A DNA stretch of 64,000 nucleotides from Zonotrichia leucophrys gambelii (taxonomy: Eukaryota; Chordata; Aves; Passeriformes; Passerellidae). Numbering within the stretch: position 1 is the stretch's first letter; each line of letters begins with the position of its first letter. This document shows positions 14,001 to 25,200 of the stretch, piece after piece. The notes beneath the pieces are model-generated. The model was not told the origin of the DNA. It made no database searches and saw nothing but the letters and a program-made list of their open reading frames with translations. Location: assembly GCF_028769735.1 (NCBI RefSeq), contig NC_088178.1, positions 9,698,857 through 9,762,856 of the forward strand, in the 5' to 3' direction. The translations under genes and the position numbers were made by a program.

Positions 14001-15031
14001 GCAGAGTTTGGAAGATGTAACAGTTTTTATCAATGAGCCAATCACTCCTTGCAAAGAGCTGCTAAGTGTTAGAGGCATTGGGTTTCAATAAAGCCCTTAA
14101 ATGATGGGGCTCATCAGCCCCCTCGGGTGAGGAAGCTCAGGTCAGGGCTGGTAACAAGCCCTAGTGCCCGGAGTATCCATGAGACTGGAAGCAGCCTTGT
14201 GAAACGGAGAAATCCTCTTTCCCATGGAGAAACCCAAAATCTTATTTTGTCCTTGCAAAGGTGCAAAACGCAAAGAGGCAAATGAGCTGTGTTCACACCT
14301 CTTCATTGCTTCATGTAGAAACAGCATTGAATAAAAGACATGAGCAGTAAAATTTAACCAGCTTTCTCTGGGAAATATTTAGTGCTCCCAAGGAGTTACT
14401 ATTTTTCAAAGTTAAATCTCTCATTCTGTTTCATTTTTCTTTTTAAAATTCCCAGACCAAAGGAAACTCTCCATAGATTAGTACATCCCCAAATTTTCAG
14501 TATTTCATGTCTGGAATATGAGGGAGAAAATCTCTCTGAAACCTAAATATTTTTCCCCTCTAAAGACCAGACCCATTTTGGGGGAAAATATGCAAAAGTG
14601 TTCTCCCTGGGCTGAATGTTGCGTGCAGTTTCAGCTTAACGCACGGTTTTATGGCAGATGTGGAAAATAATCAAAATGGGGAAATCTGGGAATACTGGCA
14701 GATCTTCACTGTGACTGCAGAGCAGATCCTGACACACTATAATACTGTTTTTGTCTTAATCGTCAAAAGTAAGCTATAGAGAACAAAAATTCTTTGTTTG
14801 ACAGAAAAGCAATTGCTATTTCTTGTAAAACATATAATATATTCCAGAAGACCTAAGGGTTTACTTTTCAATAAGGATAGAAAAAGATGCGCGCCCCACT
14901 GTGAGCTCACAGTAAGGCTGTTTCATGTAAAAAGTTGGTAATTAGTCCCTGAGTGAATAAAGTAGAAGAGCTAAGAGACTGATACTTACTGTAGCAACAC
15001 AAAACACTTTTTCTAGCTGCTAGGATTTAAA

Positions 15032-15054
15032 GGGTGTGTGGGTGGGAGGGGGGG
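15032..15054 (+). other. G-quadruplex motif in the NR5A2 terminal intron
   Basis: Four G runs (15032-15034, 15040-15042, 15044-15046 and 15048-15054) with loops of five, one and one bases. On the + strand it is also in the sense strand of the NR5A2 pre-mRNA, so an RNA quadruplex is possible. The pattern is seen directly; any function is inference. Confidence 0.75.
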
Positions 15055-18000
15055 ACCTACTCCTACTCATTTAATTTACAAGCATCTAAACTTCAGAAAA
15101 TGATTTCTTGCATTAAGCTTAAACATGTGTACTTTAAATTGTTACTAACCGATGTAAAGATCGATAAGAGACATTCCAGTTTAAAAAAGATATATAACAG
15201 GGATGAGGAATTATGTGAAAGGATAAGGGATGTCGTGCTGTACACATCAGTAGCAGATTTCACGCTCATTGTACTGACTGCCTTCAGCAGCTACACCAGC
15301 ATTGCTTGGTGTCTCACCAAGTTAACTCCTCAGCAGTCTAAGGAAATACTTGCAAAACCAAATCTGTTTGGCCAGAGTTCCATAATAAACACCAAGCACA
15401 AAACCAAACTCAAACCACAGGAACACCATCTACTTAAACCCCAACATTATTATTTGTATCACTGCCAACCAACACTAAGTACCATCAGTGAAAACAGTAC
15501 CATTTCTTGTTCTAGCTGCATAATTTGAAGGTACTGGAAATAACTTAGTATTCACATGTTTTCCTTTGTTATTACTCATCTTAACAGTTTATGATTCTCT
15601 CTCAAAAAAAACCATATACTTTTTATTGCAATTATGGGTTCAGCAACCTATTTCTGACAACATATAAGTATCCCAGGAGACCTTGGGAGATGACAGTGGA
15701 GTTTTACACAGTGCTCTCAGCACATATCCTTTGACTTCTCTCTGTTCAGATTGTATCATTTGGTTTACTGCAGCATTCACTTGAATATGAGATAAGAACA
15801 GACATCAAAAGTCTTATGCAGAGATCTTGGTCACTTCACAACTTCACAGAGACTCACCCCAAATCAGGTTGCTCCTATGTCCCTACTATTGTAATTGCAG
15901 TCCTGAAGACGTCTACACACAAATGAATTATGTAGTGGTGTCCCATATTGTGATTACTTGGACTGTCCCTGATTCAGTATAGAAATTCAGGAAAATCTAC
16001 ATATTTCCCCTGGTTAACTAATAACATCTTGTTTACAAGCACTGAGCCTCACCACAAATAGCAAGAACTTGTTTAGAGGAAAGACATTAAAAGTATTTAT
16101 CCGGGCTGAATGTGGCACAGGAGCCCAGAACTACTTTTGTTTACTGTTATTATAAACTGGACTTGTTTCTAAATCTTGGCTGCAGTGCTTATTTTGCCAC
16201 ATTGAAGGAACTGTCCCAAGATGAGGAAAAAGACCAGCACAGACCTTCCCCTGCAGTTCTGCAATGCTCATGGGACTCCCTGAGGCCACAGAGCTGACAG
16301 GGGTACAGGAGCACCTCACACTGCACCCATGCACCCACTGCCAAAAGCCGCTGATCCTGGGCTTGGGGGTAATATATAATACATAAAATATGTCTTCTCT
16401 TGTCTGGGAGTATAGCATCAATTCAGCTAAAAACAGAAGAATAAGTGTCTCTAAAACACATATTAAACTTGCTGCTTTTGTAGAAAAATATTAAAAGTTT
16501 GCAATTATCAGATTTTGTTTCTTCTTTATCTCTGTAAAAATTTATCTTGTGATTTTTCAATAAATATATAATCCACGCAATAACATTTAAACAGGGGGTA
16601 AAAATAATAATGAACCTGGTTTTCCAAGAAAACAGCACAATCTCATACACAGTACGGCTCAAAATAGACAGAGAGTAACAGAAAGATACCCTTTGAATTT
16701 AAAGGGGGTTGAATCAGATAACAGTTTGTAAAACTTCCTGACTTTTAAAATTATTTTTACAGAGGAAAAAAGTTCTAAATACTGGTTCTGAAATCATCAT
16801 ATATTTGCTGTTTCAGTTTAATCAGCAAACAGTTTAATCTCTAGCATAGTCCCTGTATTCTGTGGGAGTTTTTATGTTCTAGCAATTCATTCATGACTAC
16901 ATTTTGCATCTGAAACAACCTATTTAAGCTAATTGTGATAGGTGATACTGTTTCTTTTTTAGCTTTATAAAAATATGCTTAGAACACCCAATTTTTAAAC
17001 CAGGTTACACTAGCTATAAAATACCTTGGGAGTTTTCTGTAGGTACATAAAATAATAAACAGCTATATTTTATATGAGAACATGTCCAGTGTAGTACAGG
17101 AAAACATGATTATCCAGAGATCTCTAGAGACACTGGCAAAAAGACTTTGGATAAATGAGTTTGAATAGCTAAGGGACCAGGCACAGCAGCTTTGAAGTTT
17201 CCAGTCCTCTTCACTAGGGATAATGTAAAGTTCAGATGATTCTTGCTGGACAGCCATCACAATTTCAGTATTACTGGCAAGTTCCTTAAGTCAACTAACT
17301 GGTGGATGTTATGACCCCAGTTCCCAACCAAGCAGCACAAATCCAGGAGTCACTGGCTTCATTTCCACAGTGAAACTGGGACAGGAAAGAGGCAGGCAAT
17401 AACAAGCCCAGCAGGAAGCACTGGCCCCGGTTCATGCAAGAGGGAATCCAGTGTGCAGCTGGCAGCCAGCACATTCCAGAGGGGCTCCTGCTCAACAGCC
17501 TGGAACTCGGCTCAGGAGGCTCTGTGTGCTGCCACGGGCTGCCACCGGGACCCTTGGCATCTTTCCTATTCTCTTGTTCTAAAGACAATGTTTTTCTCCT
17601 CCAACCATTTCCCTCATGTTCCAGCACAAAGTTATGTGCAGAAACCAATATTTGCTCCCTTTAAAGCACTTCTAGGAAAAGCTGCAGTAAGACCCAATTC
17701 ACACAGGCGCCCAGGCTCCCGATGGAGCGGGTGACCAATGTGTGTTCCTGTTTTGCAAAGGAAAACACTCATTTCCCCACAATCAGAGGCTGGCATTTAC
17801 AATGAACCAAATTCTGCAAAATTCTCCATCTCCTGGGCTCCAAAAATATCCACAGATGAACAGATTTGTCTTTATACAAAGTGAATAAGCAGCAGAGTTG
17901 TGCCCAGTAGCACCATGCTCTAGCCTCACAAGAAAGTGCTGCAGTACTCTACTGATGGTAAAAATGATCAAACACAACCAAAACAAGCTCTCCCAGCAAG

Positions 18001-18958
18001 TGCTCTCTAATCAGCTCCCTCTTCCTGCATTAGAGCAGCACTCTAATTTGCAAGCTTTAGAATAACTTCTGCATTCACCAGACATGTTAAAAGACAATTT
18101 CATCCGAGTGGTTTTTACACAGGGGAGCAAACAATGAGGAGATAATATACTGGCATTTATCTCTGACCAGCATTTCCAGAGCTTGAACTTGCTGCATAGG
18201 AACAGAAGATGATCAAACAGAGGCAGAGTGAACAAACTGTACCTGCCGTGCTGATGTAAATGCCCTGTTGTCCAATACCAGAAAAAAAAAAAATCAGTGT
18301 TGGATTTCAGATACCATATGCAGGTTAAAGGGCACCATTCTTATCTAGTATTCTACCCAAAGGACAATGATTTCATTTTATAAAGATCATTAGTCAGTGA
18401 AATATATATTTTAGAGAGTTTCTAGAAGGGAATATTATTTTGGCAGTCACTGGAGTGTACCAGATGGTTCATTAACATAGGCTAGACAAGTCAAAGGCTT
18501 TCAGAATCATTTTGAAAATGTCAAACAGAAACAAGAGCACTGTCACTTTTTATTAGAATTAACTACATCATACCCTGGACACAGATTTCACCTTGGGTCA
18601 GAAAAATTAATACAGAATTATATGAATTGTGTAACATAGTAGGTTAAAGATAGGGCTTCCTCTTGGGACTCATTTGCTAGCAATATATTATGGTCTTCTA
18701 CTTTAGGAATCCTCAACCTTTCTTTTTGTTAGCTATGAAAAGAGCTGACCTTGCTCAGACTCCATTGGTGTCTAATTGATTTGAGGTATATGCAGAATTT
18801 CAACAAGACTCTCCACTAAAGCTCTTTTGTAATCATTTTCCCAGGAAAGTTGGCAAAAGAGTTCACTGAATATTCAGCAGCTTGTAAAGTATGCTTTTGT
18901 CAGGAGGCAAAAAAATACATCCATTTAGTGAAACACTGACTTCATAAACACGAATTAA

Positions 18959-19264
<306 letters not shown>

Positions 19265-20012
19265 ATTATACCCATTAGAGCTTCTGCTTTCAAGGAAAAG
19301 AAATTATTCTGAACTGCTCCAAGCAACACTAATTAAAACGTGGTTTTAAGACTTTGCAAAATGGTGTAATAATCAAATACTAATAGTAAATAAGTGATGT
19401 ATCAGGGTATTTGTATTGCAAACTGTGAATCATATGCTACACATCCCCAAAGGAATCTATATAGGACTTTATACTGGAGTGAACTTAGCAGGTGGATACC
19501 ATCACCAATGTCAACAAGAAAAAGGACAGAATGATCGTTGTATATTTAACTCTGCTGATTGCCAACATGAAGAAACCTAGGTGAAAAAAAACCTGATCTG
19601 TATTATTGAGCTAAGATGGTGGGGAATTGGAGTGCACTAAATTCCTTCACTGCATAGAAGGACTCGTAAAACAGTTACAACAGATGCAAAACTGCATCTA
19701 CAGCATCTTCTGTCATCCTTACAGGGACCCAACACTTACTTCTTCTGTGCTAAATGATGTGGCATCCATTGAACAAGCTGTAAGAGAGAGCTGGCCTAGG
19801 CCAAGTGCTGTGGCCACCAAACCCTCCGAGGCTGGGCCTGCCTGTGGGGCCTGCAAAACGCTCCTAGGAAGAGTCTGGGATCCAGTTAGCTTGGCATTCT
19901 TAACTGTGCTCTGAAGTTTGTATTGTCACGTGTTCATGTCGTTCTACCAGGCAGTATCCCTCTTCTACTGCTCTTATCAGATAGCTGTTAAGCAGCTAAG
20001 GAAATATTCCAA

Positions 20013-20180
20013 AATAAATTAGTCAATTCAACTGCATACTCAAGATGGCTCCACTATATATTCATGGTTGTTTCCAAATAAAGAAAATAGAGATATTTCA
20101 GCCATCCCAAACAACACTTTCTTTGACAAGAAAACAGAAATAAGAACACCAAATGCTGGTGTTAAAAAACTAAAAATAAA
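20013..20180 (+). terminator. Cluster of three proximal AATAAA hexamers
   Basis: AATAAA occurs at 20013-20018, 20077-20082 and 20175-20180, about 0.75-0.92 kb after the NR5A2 stop codon. Any of them could support a short-3'-UTR isoform, but the surroundings are A-rich and AATAAA arises easily by chance. I see no strong GT-rich downstream element after any of them. Confidence 0.3.
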
Positions 20181-20561
20181 TTTTTAAAAGAATTTTGTAA
20201 TAAAAGAAGTGACAAGTGAATTGTACAACTGGATGATGCCAGGGAGCTTATTAAGAAATTATCTTTAAAATTGCCAGTCATTTGGAAACTAAATTTCAGC
20301 TCAAACATCCAATATCTAATGAAACTTCCTGTTTTCAAAGTTAGGTAATATACCTATTTTACGCAAAGAAAGAAGAGTGATACTGCTGTGTCTATGTAGG
20401 CCAAAGTCTGCTGCAGAACAAATATTAGAAAAGAACAAACATTTCTCTCTCTGTCCAAATGAAGATATCAGTATTAACATGTAGTGCCACATTTATAAGT
20501 CTTGCCTTATTTCATTACCCTTAAAGGTAACTGCGCAGGTGTAGATCAACATACATTTCAA

Positions 20562-20567
20562 AATAAA
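20562..20567 (+). terminator. Candidate proximal polyadenylation signal
   Basis: AATAAA about 1.3 kb after the NR5A2 stop. Use of this site would give a transcript about 1.6 kb shorter than the distal site. Mammalian NR5A2 is reported to make more than one mRNA size, so alternative polyadenylation is plausible. The sequence alone does not show that this hexamer is used. Confidence 0.35.
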
Positions 20568-20854
20568 GTATTAATCTCTAGCATTAACAAAAACATAGTG
20601 TTTACATTCTTTAGGTCCTGTGGGGAAAAACTGTGATAAAATTGCAGAGCAGTGATTTCCTTATTATTTCTTTTAAATTGGTAATTATTTTACCAGTACT
20701 TAATTACTGTATGTCGTGAGACACTAAAATCAATAGGGGTATTTCATTTTTATTTTAATTTTTGAGATTATTGGCTGCACAATCACTTGTAGAAACTGTA
20801 TAAAATCCTAATACTTTAATTTTTTTTCATGAAGATTGCTGGCTTTTGAATAGT

Positions 20855-20863
20855 TTATTTATA
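20855..20863 (+). promoter_or_regulatory. AU-rich element nonamer in the NR5A2 3' UTR
   Basis: TTATTTATA fits the UUAUUUA(U/A)(U/A) destabilising consensus and lies in the T-rich stretch that continues to about 20880. Such elements can bind AUF1, HuR or TTP-family proteins and tune mRNA half-life. It would be present only in transcripts that read past 20567. The match is short and functional use is inferred. Confidence 0.4.
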
Positions 20864-21088
20864 TTGTATATGATAGTTTTCACTGTAGACAATTATGATG
20901 CTAATTTATTGTTCTTTGGTTTCATCTTTATATAAGATATAGCCAGAATGAAGAAGCCAAATATATGTGTTTACTGTAGCATGTCTTCAAGTTAGTGGAA
21001 CATAGTTCAGGGACACAGAAGGGTCTTTACAAATTAAAATCATTCACTTGATTAAATGTCTGTAAATCTTCATAATCCTGAATGTAGT

Positions 21089-21097
21089 TTATTTAAA
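21089..21097 (+). promoter_or_regulatory. Second AU-rich element nonamer in the NR5A2 3' UTR
   Basis: TTATTTAAA also fits the UUAUUUA(U/A)(U/A) pattern. It lies 226 bases beyond the end of the first nonamer, again only in the distal part of the UTR. In AT-rich DNA a nonamer like this can occur by chance. Confidence 0.3.
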
Positions 21098-21810
21098 TCT
21101 ATTGTAAATTATGTGAGTTGTAACTTTTTCTGTTTCATGTGAACTTGAAAAGGTGCATTTCTCTCACTTTTGTCCAACCATTCATCCATTGTATACCAAA
21201 GACATCAGTTATTACATCTGCATTAGTACGAAGCACACTATTTAACTGCCTGTATTAATCAGCTCTAATATTCTGTCCATGCATAGGGTACCAACACAGC
21301 AAAGCCAAGCGTCTGCAACTCCTACATGCCTGTCTTGTACCACAGCACACACACACTGTCCTACAGACCTGGAGCAAACCAAGCTCAGCCCCTCAGCATC
21401 CCCCAAGGCAGACAGAAACATTACTTAAATACCAGTGCTCTCCCTCAAACAAACGAAATTAACAGAATAGTAAAGATTGACATGGCTGTGAAATACACGA
21501 ACAAGATAAGTGTGGTCATTCTTTCCTTTCAGAAAGAAAAGCAAAGCATTAATTCAAGTGTTTGCATTCTGTATTTTCTCTTTTTTTTCCTGTTGAAATG
21601 CTACAGTGAACTTCACTGAATATTAAGGAAAACGCTGAAAAACTATTGGTAAATATTCATAGCACCATTATCCATATACAGGACAGAAGAATTAAAATAA
21701 GAATGTAGAAGAAAGGAACAATTTAGGTTCATGAAATGCTCTCAGATAATTGAACATATATTTGCCCCCATGCGGGGTTCCAAGAATCCCATCGTATTGC
21801 CCGAAGTACA

Positions 21811-21838
21811 CAAACAAAACAAAACAAAAAACAAACCA
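21811..21838 (+). repeat. (AAAAC)n-like low-complexity tract
   Basis: Repeated aaac and aaaac units with no G or T, inside the inferred NR5A2 3' UTR. It is probably a simple repeat that varies in length between individuals. Confidence 0.7.
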
Positions 21839-22196
21839 CAAAAAGAACCCACTCACGTTAATTGTTAACTACTTTGCAACCAAGCATTTTCTTCTGACTG
21901 CCTTATTGATTACAGGATATATTAGTAAAAGCAGACTAAAATTCAAAAAGGTTTAGCTTTGGCTGGTTTATTATAGTTGTTCTGTGTTTGTAAACAGACA
22001 ATCTGTAAAGTCTGATTATTTGTATTACAGATGTTCTGCAGCTGCCTTGGATTTAAATCCATGCAACTCTTAGAATGTGCAGTGAGTTACTTGTTGAAGT
22101 TGAAGTTCTCTTACTGTATCAGTGAAATACATATTGTCATGTCAGTTCTTGCCAAGAGTTTCTCATCACCAATGGAATTATTTTTTTCAGTATTTC

Positions 22197-22202
22197 AATA
22201 AA
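22197..22202 (+). terminator. Likely distal polyadenylation signal of NR5A2
   Basis: A canonical AATAAA sits in the context tttcaataaatattg, preceded by a T-rich auxiliary run (22181-22188) and followed within 15-45 bases by a T-rich, moderately GT-containing segment. Cleavage would fall at about 22212-22225. I chose it as the 3' UTR end because it is the last well-framed signal and gives a UTR of the expected size. The next few kilobases show no better candidate. Confidence 0.6.
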
Positions 22203-22220
22203 TATTGATATGCCCGTGCT

Positions 22221-25200
22221 GATTACTTTATAATTGTCTTTATAATACCACCATTCCACTGAAATGAAGCATCAGTCAAAAATCAGTTACTCAGAAGAAA
22301 AGAGTAAAATGCAGGACAAATATGAACACCCAAGAGAATTTGATACAAGTGGAAGACACAAGTGTAGAGAACAGCACCTTCAAAAGCTCAGACAGCAACT
22401 GGGACATTGCCTAGGCTGAAGCCAAGTAAATACAGCTAAAACAGTTTAGAAAAGCTGGATCTCTAACCAGAAAGAAATTTACTGCTTAATACTTTCAAAT
22501 TAGTACCTTTGATCTCATACTACTTTACATGTACCCACAAAGAGTTAAGCAGCCAAAGCATCAGGGAGGGAAAATGACAGAACAAAAGAAAATCAGGTAA
22601 CAGGATCCAGCAGAGCTCAGGATAACCTCTCAGCAATGTAAATACATGGCAGGGCCAGGGGCAAACCCACAGCTTCCAACATAACTGCCAGTGCAGGCTG
22701 CCAGGGAGACAGATGTTACTGCTACTAGAGGAAAATATTTCCCTAAAGTTGCCCTCTGGCTCATTTGACTGCTGCTCTGAGAGCAGGAGGTGAAGTGGTC
22801 CAAGAGAGCTTGTCAGCTGTACCCTCCTGTTCTGAGACCCAGTCCAGCGCTTCCCCTGAACTGTCTGGTAGTTGAAACAGGGCTGTTCTCTCAGGTGCCA
22901 AATGTTAATGCTTCAAGGGAAAAAACAGGGCTATAATTAGTTATTTACAAATCCTGCACTTGAATGAAACAAAGCTGGTTTAGTGTAGCAATAAAAGCAG
23001 AGTAAAACACAGAGGATTTGGTGGCTTACAAATGAGGAAGGATTATTTTAACTTTTAGGAATCATAACAGAAACCCATGGTTTTGCAGAGACCCAGGGGA
23101 GATTTCAGGGTTGATATATTTTAGATAGTTTTCCTTACAAGAGATACATTTTGGTGAGATATATTTAGTATACACACTAGATGTTTAAAGTATGAGGGTA
23201 TTTATTTTTAACTGAGTTTGACACTGCTTCTGGAACAATCTGCTGTATGTTTTTATTGGAAACATGGAAAGAGTGAGTTCAATGTAACACAGGTCAAGCC
23301 AGTACAATACTTGGTGATCGTGACAATTTCCTGGAATACTGAATAACACTCTATTAACCCCTACATTGAAGTCCATAGTCTAAATACATCACAAGAGTTC
23401 TAACAGTATTTTTACCTTCTCTGACAGAGTTGCTGTTTTTTTCTAGGGAAATTCCATATAGCTGCATCTGTAGGAATTTGGGATGGCAAACAGCATTAAA
23501 CTAACTAGCTAACCAAGTTGCAGATAAACTTTTAGGGGCAGATCCTAGAGCTGTATTACACTATGATACTGGCATGAGCCCAAATACTTCTCTGACAGTC
23601 AAACAAATTCAGCTGCACTTGAGTAGAAAAAAGATTCATTTTCTAAGGGCAACTTGTCAACAACAAAAAAATTTCCTTAATGATAAGGGTAAAAGGGGAC
23701 CTGACCCTCAGATGGAGTACACAGCTGATGCCTGCTCTGATGCCAGTGGATATCAGCAGAAGACAGCAGCACTAGAAGCTACTTGATAGATACAGTCTGG
23801 TCTGGCACACATTGGTAGGACAAGATGTAGATTCTCTGCATCAAACACACTTTGCAAACCCTTGGGTTTGCTCCAGTACATAACAAAATTCTCTCTATTT
23901 TACTGACAGCTTTGAAGTCTGGCATGCAAGCTTGAGCTTCCAACAATAGGTGAGTTTTCACCATTGCCCCAGGAAGGCCCTGACCCACTTCCATTTCACT
24001 GTAACTTCCCTAAATCCTATTTAAACTGCTGTAAACCTGTGAATGTCCTGTGTGTGCCCCAGGAGATAATTCAGACTTGAGGTAAAGCAAGGTGGTGGAG
24101 CACAAGCTCCTGATGCTGTCTGTATTCATGGAGGCCTAGACCACTGCTGCCCTGCCTCAGCACAGACTGCAGGGTTTACCATTAGTTGCTAATAAAACAG
24201 AGGCCAAAACAAACAGCAGTGGAATCAAAATTGTGTCCATTGACATCTTGCCCTCCCTGTGTTCAGGATCAGGGTGTAAATGGGTGAAATGCCTCTCAGG
24301 CTGAGGAGCAGCCTGTCAGAACACTTCCAGTAACACTGGCTGCTTATCATGCTGCTGCAGACCAGAACCTTCACAGAGCAAGAGCCTCCCTGTGCGGTGT
24401 TCACGTCAATCACCCTGCCACTGATGCTGCTGAACATTTGCTGGATACCACCAATCCAGGCTGTCAGTTGCAATTAGCCACCAAAACAGGGACTCTGCAG
24501 CAGAGGGAATAAAGCCTGTTTGTGGGAATGACCCCCAACAAGCTGCTGTTTGTACAACAGAAAATGCTGACGGCCATCCAGTAACTGCTGGCATGCCTAC
24601 AGACGTGTGCACACCCCCCATGCCACCTCTGGGAATTCCTAAAGCTTGCTCAAACATCCAGTACTTCTGTTCCTATAGCAAATATTTTATGAGGCACAGG
24701 TTCCTGAGGGACATTGAGTTTCAGTCATAGCACAGCTCGACTCCTCCTTCGCAGTGGTGTCCTCCCACTCATACAAGCAGAAGAGTGCTGGTGCAGAACA
24801 GCACAGAAGTGAGGCAGGCATTTCAAATCAATACCCTGGTGTTTATACCTTGCACTACATCACAACAGCTGTCCTGCTCTTTACAACTTGATCTTGATCA
24901 ACATGGATCAAAGCAGGGAAGTTCTGCAAAGAGCTCTGCTTCATGTACCAAGGCAGCACACTACAACTGTACATTAAAGGAAGGTCTGTAGGACTGCCTG
25001 TGCTTGAACTCAACAGTAAAAAATACAGAGTATTGTGAATGTCTATTATGATCAGTCCATAAACTATAGTAGAGAGCAAAAGAGATAATGGGGGAGGAAC
25101 AGCTCCAAAAGTAAAATAAAAAAGGAAGCACATGGACGTGGAGAAGACATGAGGATATTTATGTTTCATAAATATTTAATATTGATTCACTTTTAATCTA

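Larger units (their letters stand above)
19265..22220 (+). other. NR5A2: NR5A2 3' UTR (3' limit inferred)
   Basis: This AT-rich non-coding stretch runs from the NR5A2 stop codon to the most distal convincing polyadenylation signal. About 3 kb is compatible with the long 3' UTR known for this gene in mammals. It contains AATAAA hexamers at 20013, 20077, 20175, 20562 and 22197, AU-rich nonamers at 20855-20863 and 21089-21097, and an A/C-rich low-complexity tract at 21811-21838. The open reading frames inside it (for example 19627-19914 and 21326-21619) have no recognisable product. The end is inferred; no transcript evidence is available here. Confidence 0.75.

Noticed and set aside
17295..17648. 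117-codon minus-strand open frame in a GC-richer patch
   Set aside because: Several long frames overlap on both strands (17434-17664, 17453-17734). None resembles a known protein, and there are no splice signals I could pair with it.
19627..19914. 95-codon open frame just after the NR5A2 stop
   Set aside because: It lies in the inferred 3' UTR, has no recognisable family, and NR5A2 already ends at its canonical C-terminus.
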